A stretch of DNA of 64,000 bases from Streptomyces polyasparticus (GCF_014493765.1 NZ_JACTVJ010000014.1:124001-188000); one strand, 5' to 3'; shown: positions 33,933-42,455, counted from the first letter of the stretch. Translations and numbers: made by a program. The notes: generated from the sequence alone by a model not told the origin.

Positions 33933-35336
33933 TCAGTCGGCACTGCGCCGGAAGGTGCGGCCCACGCAGAGGCAGGCGAGCGCGGTCAGCGCGGCGCACC
34001 CTCCGGTGAACCACCAGCCGCGGTCGAAGGCCTGCAGCACTCCGCCCGACCCCGCGTCCAGGATCGCCACGAGCAGCGCCACTCCCAGTACGGAGCCGAG
34101 CTGGCGGGCCATCGTCACCACCGCGGAGCCGGTGGAGAAGCTCTGCGGGGGCACCGCGGTGACGCCCGCGCCGATCAGCGTGGGCATCGTCAGACCGACG
34201 CCGATGCCGGTGAGCATCATGCCCGGCAGCATCCCGGTCGCGTAGCCGGAGTCCGCGTGCATCGCACCGAGCCACCAGGCGATACCGGCCACGAACACCA
34301 GACAGCCGGCGAAGGAGACGAGCGCCGCCCCGAAGCGCCGGACGATCCCGGCCGCACCGATGGCGAGGATGGGCACCATCAGCGGTCCGGGAGCGAGCCC
34401 GAGGCCGGTGGCGAGCGGGGACCAGTGCCAGACGTCCTGCAGCCACAGCACGCACGAGAGCAGCAGCGCGGCGAACGGCACGGCGAAGAGCAGGCTGGCG
34501 AACGAGGCGGTGGCGAAGGTCGGCAGCCGCAGCAGCTCCAGGGGGAGCACCGGCGACGCGGCCCGCGCCGAGCGCAGCACGAAGAGGCCGAGCAGCAGAA
34601 CGCCGCCGGCCAGCGAGCCGAGCACCTCGGGCGAAGTCCATCCCCACTCGGGGCTCTTGACCAGGCCGAGGGCGAGCACGCCGATCGCGGCCGTGAAGAG
34701 CGCCGCCCCGAACAGGTCCGGCAGATCGGCCTTGGTCTTCGCCGGGGTACGGGGCAGCAGGCGGGGTCCCAGGAACAGGACGGCCAGGCCGATCGGGACG
34801 TTCACCAGGAAGACCCAGCGCCAGCTGATCTCGGTGAGCAGTCCGCCGGCGGCGGGCCCCAGGGTGGCGATACCGCTGACCGCGGTCCAACCCCGGATCG
34901 CGCCCAGACGCTTCTCCGGCGGCGCCGCCGCGAGGAGCAGGCCGAGCGAGGCCGGGATGAGGGCGGCCGCCCCCGCCGCCTGCAGGCCGCGCAGGGCCAC
35001 GAGGGCCCAGATGTTGGGCGCGACGGTGCAGGCCAGCGAGGCGAGGGTGAACACGGCGGTACCGGCCAGATACGTGGCCCGCGCGCCGAACCGGTCGGCG
35101 AAGTTGCCCGCCGGCACCAGGAGCGCGGCGAAGACCACCGCGTAGGCGTTGAGCACCCAGGAGACCGAGGAGAGAGGGGAGTTGTCGAAGTCGTCGGCGA
35201 TCTGCGGCAGGGCGACGTTGACGATGAAGAGGTCGAGGTTGGCCATCAGGACCCCCGCCGCCACCACGGCGAACACGGGCCCGAATCTGCTCGGCTCAAG
35301 GGCCGCCGGCTTGGCCGCCGATTCCTGGACTGTCAC
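33933..35336 (-). CDS. MFS exporter, DHA2 (14-TM EmrB/QacA) family
   Basis: 467 residues with about 14 hydrophobic helices. Motif C-like GPAAGGLLTEISWRWVFLVN and the opening MANLDLFIVNVALPQIADDF are typical DHA2 features. It is the only exporter in the island and probably removes the finished lipophilic product, giving self-protection. Two GTTG-N7-CAAC sites lie just upstream of its start, so the HxlR protein likely controls it. Confidence 0.9.
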   Translation of the reverse strand: MTVQESAAKPAALEPSRFGPVFAVVAAGVLMANLDLFIVNVALPQIADDFDNSPLSSVSWVLNAYAVVFAALLVPAGNFADRFGARATYLAGTAVFTLASLACTVAPNIWALVALRGLQAAGAAALIPASLGLLLAAAPPEKRLGAIRGWTAVSGIATLGPAAGGLLTEISWRWVFLVNVPIGLAVLFLGPRLLPRTPAKTKADLPDLFGAALFTAAIGVLALGLVKSPEWGWTSPEVLGSLAGGVLLLGLFVLRSARAASPVLPLELLRLPTFATASFASLLFAVPFAALLLSCVLWLQDVWHWSPLATGLGLAPGPLMVPILAIGAAGIVRRFGAALVSFAGCLVFVAGIAWWLGAMHADSGYATGMLPGMMLTGIGVGLTMPTLIGAGVTAVPPQSFSTGSAVVTMARQLGSVLGVALLVAILDAGSGGVLQAFDRGWWFTGGCAALTALACLCVGRTFRRSAD

Positions 35337-35356
35337 GGTACCTCGCAGCTACTAGT

Positions 35357-35421
35357 GAGTTGGGAAGTCCAACTAATAAGGGCGCGGACGATGCTAGCCA
35401 GGGTTCGTTGGACATGGCAAC
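35357..35421. promoter_or_regulatory. Two GTTG-N7-CAAC palindromes at the exporter promoter (sites 2 and 3)
   Basis: Site 2 is GTTGGGAAGTCCAAC (35359-35373; arms extend to AGTTGG/CCAACT) and site 3 is GTTGGACATGGCAAC (35407-35421), centred 48 bp apart. Both have the same spacing as site 1 before the hxlR-type gene. They lie between the divergent exporter and thioesterase genes, so one regulator may control both. Confidence 0.62.
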
Positions 35422-35549
35422 CGACTCGGACCCGCTGCGGGCAACCGTGAACTTCCCCACATCACACGGCAGTTGAAGGAGGCGGCATTGCGCCGGAGGC
35501 GCCGTTTCCCTACGGTCGGTCGCAACTTCCAACTGACGAGGAGTGGGCC

Positions 35550-36362
35550 TTGACGACCGCTCTGCCCGATTCACCCGGCCGCCTGCTGGCGCGCGGACTC
35601 GACGGCCCGGTCGAGGCCGGGCCCCACCTGTGGGGCTTCGGCGGCCTGCACGGCGGGCTCGCACTGGCTCTGCTGACCTCGGCGATGCACCGCTCGGTGC
35701 CGGCCGAGGCCGAACTGCGCACCGTGACAGCCCGCTTCCACCGGTCGCTCACCGACCGCTTCGACGTGGAGAGCACGGTGCTGCGGCCCGGCACGGTCAC
35801 CACGCTCGCCGCCCGCGCCGTACGGGCGGACGGCGGGCCGGGCCCCGAGGCCGACGCGACCGCGACCTTCGCCCCGAGGCGTCCGGCCGGCACCGTGCCG
35901 ATGAGTCCCGCACCGCCGGCCGCGCCGCCGCCGCAGGACTGCGAACTGTTCACCATCCCGCCCGAGTTCGTGCCGATCTCCACCTTCATGGAGATCCGCC
36001 CCGTCGGCCCCAACCGGCCCTATTCCGGCTGCGCACAGCCCGAACTCACCGCCTGGATCCGGTTCACCGAGGACGATCTGCCCCCGGACACCGGCCGCTT
36101 TCTGACCCTGATCGACGCGCTCGCGCCGTCCTACGCCGCCGTCCTCACCGACCTGCGGCTCGTACCCACGCTCGAGCTCACCGTGCGCCCCGCACCCGGT
36201 CTGGCCCAGGCCTCCTCGCCCTGGATCCTGCTGCACGCCAGGACCCACCGTGCCGACGCGGGGGGCTGGGTCGACGAGCACATCGACGCCTGGGACGAGT
36301 CCGGCACCCACCTCGGCTCCGGCTACCAACTGCGACTCGTGCGCCCGCCGTCCGCCAACTGA
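35550..36362 (+). CDS. TesB-like double-hotdog thioesterase
   Basis: 270 residues starting at a TTG with GAGGAG six bases upstream. The first hotdog unit has WGFGGLHGGLALALLTSAMH around the expected active-site helix; the second has LTAWIRFTEDDLPPDTGRFL and a GGWVDEHIDAWDESGTHLGS end, as in acyl-CoA thioesterase II-like proteins. It probably hydrolyses an acyl-CoA or acyl-ACP linked to the island's fatty product. Divergent from the exporter. Confidence 0.8.
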   Translation: MTTALPDSPGRLLARGLDGPVEAGPHLWGFGGLHGGLALALLTSAMHRSVPAEAELRTVTARFHRSLTDRFDVESTVLRPGTVTTLAARAVRADGGPGPEADATATFAPRRPAGTVPMSPAPPAAPPPQDCELFTIPPEFVPISTFMEIRPVGPNRPYSGCAQPELTAWIRFTEDDLPPDTGRFLTLIDALAPSYAAVLTDLRLVPTLELTVRPAPGLAQASSPWILLHARTHRADAGGWVDEHIDAWDESGTHLGSGYQLRLVRPPSAN

Positions 36363-36377
36363 CATACACAGCACACG

Positions 36378-36413
36378 AGTCGAGCCCCGCCGGCGATCCG
36401 GCGGGGCTCGACT
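36378..36413. terminator. Strong hairpin after the thioesterase gene
   Basis: AGTCGAGCCCCGCCGG pairs with its exact complement around a CGAT loop (16-bp perfect stem), 15 bp after the thioesterase stop and between convergent genes. A likely two-way terminator, though without a T-run. Confidence 0.8.
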
Positions 36414-36510
36414 TCGTACAGCGGACTCGTCGTCGTACAGCGGGACTCGACGTCGTACGGCACGCCTCGACGTCGCACAGCGGGACTCGAAGCCGTACGG
36501 CCGTACGGCG
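36411..36510. repeat. 20-bp imperfect tandem repeats between convergent genes
   Basis: About five units of 20 bp (for example TCGTCGTACAGCGGGACTCG at 36430 and ACGTCGCACAGCGGGACTCG at 36470) fill the space between the terminator and the reductase stop codon. No coding sense. Confidence 0.8.
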
Positions 36511-36511
36511 C

Positions 36512-37669
36512 TCAGGCGATGCCCACGAGCTCCCGCCGGTAACCGGCCAGCTGCCGCTGGCTGTTCCAGCCCAGGAGGCCGGTCGTCACGCCGCCCCGGG
36601 TGCAGCGCGCGACGAACGCCCCGTCCCCCGGCCTGCCTTCGAGCACCTCAAGCTCCGCGTCCGGCGGGCAGGTTCCGTGCAGCTGGATCCGTACGTCGTA
36701 CTGGTCCGTCCAGACATACGGCACGGCGTGGAAGGCCTGCCCGGCGCCGAGAAGGTTGCGGGCCGCAGCGACGCCTTGCAGAGCGGCGTTGGTGCGATGC
36801 TCCTGCCGTACGAGCGGTCCGTGCACCGGATGCCGCACGCGGGCCACATCGCCCGCCGCGAAGACACCGGGCGCGGCCCGCAGCGTCGGATCGCACACGA
36901 TGCCGTCCGCAAGCTCCAGGCCGCTGTCCGCGAGCCAGGAGGTCGCGGGCGTCGAACCGACCGCGACCACGACCGCCTCGGCGGCCACCACGCTCCCGTC
37001 GTCGAGACGGATCCCGGTCACGCGCCCTTGCGCCGACGTGAGACCGCCGACCGCCACCGCGGTCCGCAGCGCCACGCCCCGCTCGACGTGCAACCGGCCC
37101 ACGAGCGCGCCTGCTTCGGGTCCGAGCCGCGCCGCCAGCGGGGCGGGCTCGGGGCAGACCAGCGTGACGTCGAGGCCGAGGCCACGTGCCGTGGCCGCCA
37201 CCTCGGTACCCGTGAACCCGCCGCCGACCACGGCCAGACGCGGCCGCCCGGCCAGCGTGGCGCGCAGGGCCACCGCGTCGTCCAGGGTGCGCAGCACATG
37301 CACCCCGGCCAGGGGATGCGGCACCGACGGCAGCGGGCGCGGCAGTACGCCAGTGGCGAGGAGCGCCTGGTCGTAGTCGAGGCGCTCCCCGCTGTCGAGC
37401 CGGACCCGGCGGGCCACGGGGTCGAGCCCGACGGCCCGCCGCCCGAGGAGCAGTTCGGCGTCCAGCTCCTGGTAGCGCCCGGCCGGCCGCAGGGCGGTCC
37501 GCTCGGCCGGCCAGGCGCCCGACAGGAACTGCTTGGACAGCGGAGGGCGGTCGTACGGCAGATGCCGCTCCGCACCGACCAGCGTCAGCCGCCCGCGGAA
37601 CCCCTCCCGGCGCAGGGCCTCGGCCGCCGACACACCGGCGGCGGAGGCCCCGACCACGATGATTCTCAT
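36512..37669 (-). CDS. FAD-dependent rubredoxin/ferredoxin reductase
   Basis: 385 residues. FAD Rossmann motif VVGASAAGVSAAEALR at the start, NAD(P)H motif VVGGGFTGTEVAA near residue 155, FAAGDVARVRHPVHG for the flavin, and a Reductase_C domain. This family passes electrons from NAD(P)H to rubredoxin or ferredoxin, so it can feed the rubredoxin, desaturases and P450 of this island. Its ATG overlaps the thiolase stop codon, making it the last gene of the long minus-strand operon. Confidence 0.88.
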   Translation of the reverse strand: MRIIVVGASAAGVSAAEALRREGFRGRLTLVGAERHLPYDRPPLSKQFLSGAWPAERTALRPAGRYQELDAELLLGRRAVGLDPVARRVRLDSGERLDYDQALLATGVLPRPLPSVPHPLAGVHVLRTLDDAVALRATLAGRPRLAVVGGGFTGTEVAATARGLGLDVTLVCPEPAPLAARLGPEAGALVGRLHVERGVALRTAVAVGGLTSAQGRVTGIRLDDGSVVAAEAVVVAVGSTPATSWLADSGLELADGIVCDPTLRAAPGVFAAGDVARVRHPVHGPLVRQEHRTNAALQGVAAARNLLGAGQAFHAVPYVWTDQYDVRIQLHGTCPPDAELEVLEGRPGDGAFVARCTRGGVTTGLLGWNSQRQLAGYRRELVGIA

Positions 37670-38832
37670 GCCCGCAGGTTTTCCAGGACGAGTGCGTTGG
37701 CCAGACCGCCCGCCTCGCACATGGTCTGCAGACCGAACCGGGCGTCCCGGTCCTCCAGGGCGTGCAGCAGGGTGGTGAGGATGCGGGCGCCGCTGCCGCC
37801 GAGCGGATGGCCGAGCGCGATGGCGCCGCCGCGGACATTGGTCTTCGCCAGGTCGGCGCCGGTTTCGCGCTGCCAGGCGAGGACGACCGACGCGAACGCC
37901 TCGTTGACCTCGAAGAGATCGATGTCGGAGAGCGAAAGCCCGGTCCGCTCAAGGACCTTGGAGGTGGCCGGGATCACCGCGGTCAGCATGAGCTGCGGAT
38001 CGTCCCCGGCCACCGCGAACCCGGTCAGCCGTGCGCGCGCCCGCAGCCCGAGCCGCTGCGCGACCTCCTCGCCCATGATGAGCACCGCGGCGGCGCCGTC
38101 GTTGATCGGCGAGCTGTTGCCGGCCGTGACCTGCCAGCCGATCTCCGGGAAGCGCTGCTCGTACTCCGGCGTGTGGTACGCCGCCCGCAGCCCGGCCAGC
38201 GCCTCCAGCGAGGTGCCGGGCCGCACCGTCTCGTCCCGCACCCCCTTGACGGTCACCTCACGGTCGAACTCCCCCGCCTCCCAGGCGGCAGTGGCGCGCT
38301 GGTGCGACTGCAGGGCGAACGCGTCCAGTTCGGACCGGTCCAGTTTCCACTTGGCCGCGATCAGCTCCGCGCTGATCCCCTGGCCGACCAGACCCTGCGG
38401 GTAGCGCTCGTCGAGCGGGGCGAACGGATTGCTGCCGGGCAGCACGCTGGACCCCATGGGCACCCTGGACATGGACTCGACACCGCAGGCGATGACGATG
38501 TCGTAGGCCCCGGAGATGACGCCCTGAGCGGCGAAGTGCACCGCCTGCTGCGAGGAGCCGCACTGCCGGTCGACGGTGGTGGCCGGCACGCTCTCCGGGA
38601 ACCCGGACGCGAGCACGGCCGACCTGGTGAGGTTCAGCGACTGGTCGCCCACCTGGGAGACGCAGCCGCCGATCACGTCGTCCACCAGGGCGGGGTCGAT
38701 GCCGGTGCGTTCGACCAGCGCGCGCAGCGTGCCGGCGAGCAGCGCGACCGGGTGCTCGTCGGTCAGCATCCCTCCTTGCTTGCCTTTGCCGATGGGGGTC
38801 CTGACGGCCTCGACGACCACTGCGTTGCGCAC
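37666..38832 (-). CDS. Thiolase (acetyl-CoA acyltransferase, FadA-like)
   Basis: 388 residues with acylated Cys91 (VDRQCGSSQQAVHF), the NEAFASV box, His342 (GHPLGGSGAR) and a second Cys372 in MCEAGGLANALVL, where CEAGG replaces the usual CxGGG. Thiolases cleave or form 3-ketoacyl-CoA, so it could shorten the acyl chain by one beta-oxidation round. It could also, like the other thiolase, protect the host. Coupled to the reductase gene; preceded by a 135-bp repeat-rich gap. Confidence 0.87.
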   Translation of the reverse strand: MRNAVVVEAVRTPIGKGKQGGMLTDEHPVALLAGTLRALVERTGIDPALVDDVIGGCVSQVGDQSLNLTRSAVLASGFPESVPATTVDRQCGSSQQAVHFAAQGVISGAYDIVIACGVESMSRVPMGSSVLPGSNPFAPLDERYPQGLVGQGISAELIAAKWKLDRSELDAFALQSHQRATAAWEAGEFDREVTVKGVRDETVRPGTSLEALAGLRAAYHTPEYEQRFPEIGWQVTAGNSSPINDGAAAVLIMGEEVAQRLGLRARARLTGFAVAGDDPQLMLTAVIPATSKVLERTGLSLSDIDLFEVNEAFASVVLAWQRETGADLAKTNVRGGAIALGHPLGGSGARILTTLLHALEDRDARFGLQTMCEAGGLANALVLENLRA

Positions 38833-38844
38833 GTGTCCTCCAGA

Positions 38845-38945
38845 TATACGAGTTGCACGGGATGCACGGGATGTGCGAGCCGTGCGGGATGTGCATGTAC
38901 GGGAAATGCGGGATGGGGAATGCGGGATACGGGATGTACGGGTGA
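38845..38945. repeat. Degenerate GGGAT-rich short repeats inside the operon
   Basis: Roughly ten copies of a 9-10 bp motif (TGCACGGGAT, TGCGGGATG, TACGGGATG) fill the gap between the methyltransferase stop and the thiolase start. No start-containing frame of substance. It may affect mRNA stability or reflect slippage. Confidence 0.7.
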
Positions 38946-38967
38946 AGAGCCAGGTGATGGTGGTCCG

Positions 38968-39981
38968 TTACGCGGACGGGACCGCTTCGAGCCGGGTGAA
39001 GCCCAGCTCCCCGAGCGGGCCGCTGACCGAGTCGAGCGTGAAGCCGGCCTGCGCGAGGAGGCCCCGGTACTCGTCCTCGGTCCGCTCCCGGCCGCCGGTC
39101 AGGACGAGCATCAGGAGGTCGGCGAGCAGGGCACGGCGGTGCTCGGCACCGACGACATCGGGGATCACCCGCTCGAAGATGATCAGACGGCCGTCCGGCT
39201 TGACCGCCTCCCGGATGCCGCGCAGGATCCGCAGCGCTTTCTCGTCGTCCCAGTCGTGCAGGATGAGCTTCATGACGTACGCGTCGGCGCCCTCCGGCAC
39301 CGACTCGAAGAAGTTCCCCGCCGTCACGGTGGCACGGTCCCCGACACCGGCGGCCGCCAGCGTCCGGGCCGCCTCCGTCACGCCGGTCGGCATGTCGTAC
39401 ACCGTGCCGGCCGTCCGCGGAGCGGAGCGGAGGATCTCGGCGAGGAACACCCCGCTGCCTCCGCCGACGTCGACCACCGTGTGGAACCGCGTGAAGTCGC
39501 AGCCCTCGATGAGTCCGGCGGCGGTCTCGCTGGTCATCCGGCCCATGGCGCCGTTGAGTTTCGCGGCCTCCTCGGGGTGCTCGCCGAGGTAGGCGAACGC
39601 GGTGGTGCCGTAGTTGTGCTCGAAGGCGGTGCCTCCGGTCCGCAAGGAGTGCGCCACGTCGCCCCATGAGGACCAGGCACCGGCCGAGCAGAGGAACCGG
39701 AAGACGTCCCGGACGCTGCCGGGGGTGCCCGTGCGCAGATCGCCGCCGAGCTCGGTCAGTTCGAAGCGGTCGGGCTCCGTCTGCCGCACGACACCGAGCG
39801 TCGCGAGGGACCGGAGCAGCCGCAGTACGGTCGGGGCGTGGGTGCCGGTCTCCTCGGCCAGCCGGGCACTGGACCGCGGCCCTTCCGCGAGCCGGTCGAT
39901 GAGTTCCAGATCCGTCGCCACGTGCAGGATCTGCGCCGACATGTACTCCCAGGCGATGTCGGTCAGGGGTGAGCGCGCCAT
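38968..39981 (-). CDS. O-methyltransferase (plant-type/acetylserotonin family)
   Basis: 337 residues: an N-terminal helical dimerisation domain (DIAWEYMSAQILHVATDLEL), the SAM site VVDVGGGSGVFLAEIL at ~165-180 and the catalytic LHDWDDEKALRILRG segment whose His acts as base in this family. Uses S-adenosylmethionine to methylate a hydroxyl, or possibly a carboxyl, of the product. Lies 17 bp after the alpha/beta-fold gene in the same operon, so it is a tailoring enzyme. Confidence 0.88.
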   Translation of the reverse strand: MARSPLTDIAWEYMSAQILHVATDLELIDRLAEGPRSSARLAEETGTHAPTVLRLLRSLATLGVVRQTEPDRFELTELGGDLRTGTPGSVRDVFRFLCSAGAWSSWGDVAHSLRTGGTAFEHNYGTTAFAYLGEHPEEAAKLNGAMGRMTSETAAGLIEGCDFTRFHTVVDVGGGSGVFLAEILRSAPRTAGTVYDMPTGVTEAARTLAAAGVGDRATVTAGNFFESVPEGADAYVMKLILHDWDDEKALRILRGIREAVKPDGRLIIFERVIPDVVGAEHRRALLADLLMLVLTGGRERTEDEYRGLLAQAGFTLDSVSGPLGELGFTRLEAVPSA

Positions 39982-39998
39982 CTTCGGACTCCTGGTGG

Positions 39999-40889
39999 CT
40001 AGTTGAAGAACTCGGCGAACGCGGCAAGGACGGCCTCGGGCTGTTCTTCGACCAGGTAGTTGCGCGAGCCCTTGATCTCGGCGACCCGGACGTTCGTACC
40101 CGAGGCGGTCAGCGCCTTCTCCATGTAGGCGAAGAACGGGCCGTAGGCGAGGCCGAGCATCTCGACGGTCACCTTCGGGTACGAGACGAAGTCCGCGATG
40201 TCCTGCTGATAGGTCTGGAACCAGCCGGTGCAGGCCCGGATCGCCCCGGGGGCGTCATAGGCCTGGGCGTAGACCCGCCGGTCGAAGTCCGTGATGGCGT
40301 CCGGGTTCACCAGGCTGATGCCGAACATGTAGTCGATGATGTGCCGGGACCGCCCGGCGAGCAGCTGCTCCGGCAACTCCTTGACCTGGTTGAACGCCAG
40401 CCACCAGCGGTGCGGCGGGGCATCACCCGGGCGCGGCACCATCGGGAACTCGTAGTAGCTCTCGTCGATATGGGTGGTGTTGAGGATCGCGACCTTCGTG
40501 ACCGTGTCCGGGTGGTTGGCCGCGCAGGCGTAGGCGATCATGGCGCCGATCCCGTGGCCGGCGATCGCGGCCCGCTCGTAACCGAGGTGGTGGATCAGCT
40601 CCTTGATGTCGTGGGCCATCGACTTCTTCTCGAAGCCCGACTCCGGTTTGCCGGAGGAGCCCATGCCCCGGATGTCGACGGCGATCACCCGGTGCCGCCG
40701 GGCCAGTTCGGGCATCAGCTTGCGGTACTCCCACCAGGTCTCCGGCCAGCCCGGAAGGAGCACGAGCGGCGGACCCTCGCCCCCGCTGACATAGTGCAGG
40801 CGGACGCCGTTGACCTCGGCGAACTCGCTGGTGAACGCACCCAGCGAGGAGGCCAACTCCTGGTCGGTGATGGGGTGTTCCGTGGACAT
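39999..40889 (-). CDS. Epoxide-hydrolase-like alpha/beta-fold protein lacking catalytic residues
   Basis: 296 residues from ATG 40889 (AGGAG upstream). The overall pattern is that of epoxide hydrolases or haloalkane dehalogenases (LPGWPETWWEYRKLMPELAR, VIAVDIRGMGSSGKP). The nucleophile elbow is GHGIG (111-115), with Gly113 where Asp or Ser is expected. The HGxP oxyanion motif is PGWP, and the usual C-terminal catalytic His region reads GSRNYLVEEQ. All three sites are degenerate, so it may be a non-hydrolytic or cofactor-free enzyme or a binding protein. Confidence 0.75.
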   Translation of the reverse strand: MSTEHPITDQELASSLGAFTSEFAEVNGVRLHYVSGGEGPPLVLLPGWPETWWEYRKLMPELARRHRVIAVDIRGMGSSGKPESGFEKKSMAHDIKELIHHLGYERAAIAGHGIGAMIAYACAANHPDTVTKVAILNTTHIDESYYEFPMVPRPGDAPPHRWWLAFNQVKELPEQLLAGRSRHIIDYMFGISLVNPDAITDFDRRVYAQAYDAPGAIRACTGWFQTYQQDIADFVSYPKVTVEMLGLAYGPFFAYMEKALTASGTNVRVAEIKGSRNYLVEEQPEAVLAAFAEFFN

Positions 40890-40937
40890 CTGCACTCCTG
40901 TGTGCCGTGTGGGTGTCGGACTGTGCGGAGCCGGGCG

Positions 40938-42173
40938 CTACTTGACGGTCACGGGCAGACGCTCGTGCCCGCGCTGGACGATCTGGTCGCGGAAGGAGGC
41001 ACCGTGGGCGAGCGCGAGGCCGGGGAGCCGCTCGAAGAGCCGCGGCAGCATCGACTCGACGGACATCCGGGCCAGTGCGGCGCCCAGGCAGTAGTGGCTG
41101 CCGGCGCTGAGGGTCAGCGGCTGGTTGTCCCGGCGCGTGGGGTCGAAGACCCCGGGGTCGGTGAAGCGCCGCGGGTCCCGGTTGCCCGCCGCGATCAGCA
41201 GGGTCAGCGGGGTGCCCTTCGCCACGGGGAGCCCGAAGAACTCGAAGTCCTGCGAGGCGACCCGGTTCAGCGCCTGCACGGCGGGGTCGAAACGGAAGGA
41301 CTCGTCCACGAAGCCCGCGGTGAACTCGCGGTCGCCGCGCAGCCGTTCGTGGTGGTCCGGATGCTCGATCGCCAGCCGTACGGTGTTGCTGATCAGGTCC
41401 ATCGGCGCCTCGGTGGCCGCGACCAGGAGCAGCATGAGGTTGGCGACCAGCTCCTCCTCCGTGATCTCACCGCCGTCGTCCATGGCCCGTATCCAGCCGC
41501 TGGTCATGTCCGGTCCCGGAGCGGCCCGCAGCCGGGCGACGAGCGCGTAGAAGTACGCAGCGAACCGCTCCATGGCCTCGTCGCCGGGGACCAGGACGTT
41601 CAGGTCGCCGATCGGGTCGAGCGCGAGGGTGATGGCGCCGATGTCCTCCCGCATGCCCGGCTGGTCCTCGGGCGGAATGCCGAGGAGTTCCCCGATGACG
41701 CCGATCGCGTAGCGGTACGAGAACTCCTCGACCAGGTCGACGGCCTTGCCGTCCGCACCCGCACGGGCGAGGTGCTCCACGGCCTCCGTGGCGAGCCGGT
41801 CGACCATCTCGCGCAGCGCCACCACGCGCTGGGCGGAGAAGGCGTTGCCGAAGAAGCGGCGCAGCCGCTCGTGCCGCGGATCGTTGCTGAACAGCATGTT
41901 CCTGGTCAGCCAGCGCCATGACGCGTGATCGCGCCAACCAGGAAGACGCAGATCCTGGACCGCGTCGTCGGTGGAGAGCAGCAGCGCCGGCTCACGCAGG
42001 GCCTTGGCGCATTCGGCGTGACCGGTGACGAAGACGTGGGTGCCGCCCACGTCCACCAGCGGGCCGTGCGCCCGCATCTCCTCGTACAGCGGATAGGGGT
42101 TCTGCTTCCCCTCGTACGACAGCAGCTGGACCATGATGTCCAGCGGGTCGCGCAGGGTGGTCGCAGCGGTCAT
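40938..42173 (-). CDS. Cytochrome P450 with atypical I-helix
   Basis: 411 residues from ATG 42173 (AGGAG six bases upstream). ESFR (291-294) is the ExxR motif and Cys362 in SAGSHYCLGAALA is the haem ligand, with Ser where the consensus has Phe. The I-helix reads LLVAATEAPMDL (250-260), so the conserved acid-Thr pair is Glu-Ala. A soluble bacterial-type P450 that probably oxidises the fatty product; caryoynencin clusters use one for allylic hydroxylation. Electrons likely come from the reductase or rubredoxin. Confidence 0.9.
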   Translation of the reverse strand: MTAATTLRDPLDIMVQLLSYEGKQNPYPLYEEMRAHGPLVDVGGTHVFVTGHAECAKALREPALLLSTDDAVQDLRLPGWRDHASWRWLTRNMLFSNDPRHERLRRFFGNAFSAQRVVALREMVDRLATEAVEHLARAGADGKAVDLVEEFSYRYAIGVIGELLGIPPEDQPGMREDIGAITLALDPIGDLNVLVPGDEAMERFAAYFYALVARLRAAPGPDMTSGWIRAMDDGGEITEEELVANLMLLLVAATEAPMDLISNTVRLAIEHPDHHERLRGDREFTAGFVDESFRFDPAVQALNRVASQDFEFFGLPVAKGTPLTLLIAAGNRDPRRFTDPGVFDPTRRDNQPLTLSAGSHYCLGAALARMSVESMLPRLFERLPGLALAHGASFRDQIVQRGHERLPVTVK

Positions 42174-42263
42174 GTTCACTCCTGGTCTGTGGGGGCGGCG
42201 CGGCTCGCCGGTCTGCGGTCGCCGCGGCTCCGGCGTCGCGTAGGACGCGGATGGCAGAGCGGA

Positions 42264-42455
42264 TTACAGCGGGGCCACGACGAAGTCCGCTTTGCTCACG
42301 CCGCAGTCCGGGCAGCTCCAGTCGTCGGGGATGTCCTCCCAGGCGGTGCCCGGCGGGATGCCCTCCTCGGGCAGGCCGAGGTCCTCGTAGTAGACCCAGC
42401 CGCAGATCAGGCACATCCAGGCCCGGCTGCGGACGACTCCGGTCGGGGTGCTCAC
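42264..42455 (-). CDS. Rubredoxin
   Basis: 63 residues starting at GTG 42455, which overlaps the hydrolase stop as GTGA. The two iron-binding knuckles are MCLICGW (C15, C18) and CPDCG (C48, C51), with the WEDIPDDW segment before the second, as in rubredoxins that serve alkane hydroxylases. In polyyne clusters a rubredoxin accompanies the desaturases. It is the likely electron carrier between the FAD reductase and the three desaturases. Confidence 0.94.
   Translation of the reverse strand: MSTPTGVVRSRAWMCLICGWVYYEDLGLPEEGIPPGTAWEDIPDDWSCPDCGVSKADFVVAPL

Noticed and set aside
39999-40889. Plain epoxide hydrolase annotation
   Set aside because: The nucleophile, oxyanion and histidine motifs are all changed, so hydrolase activity is not supported.
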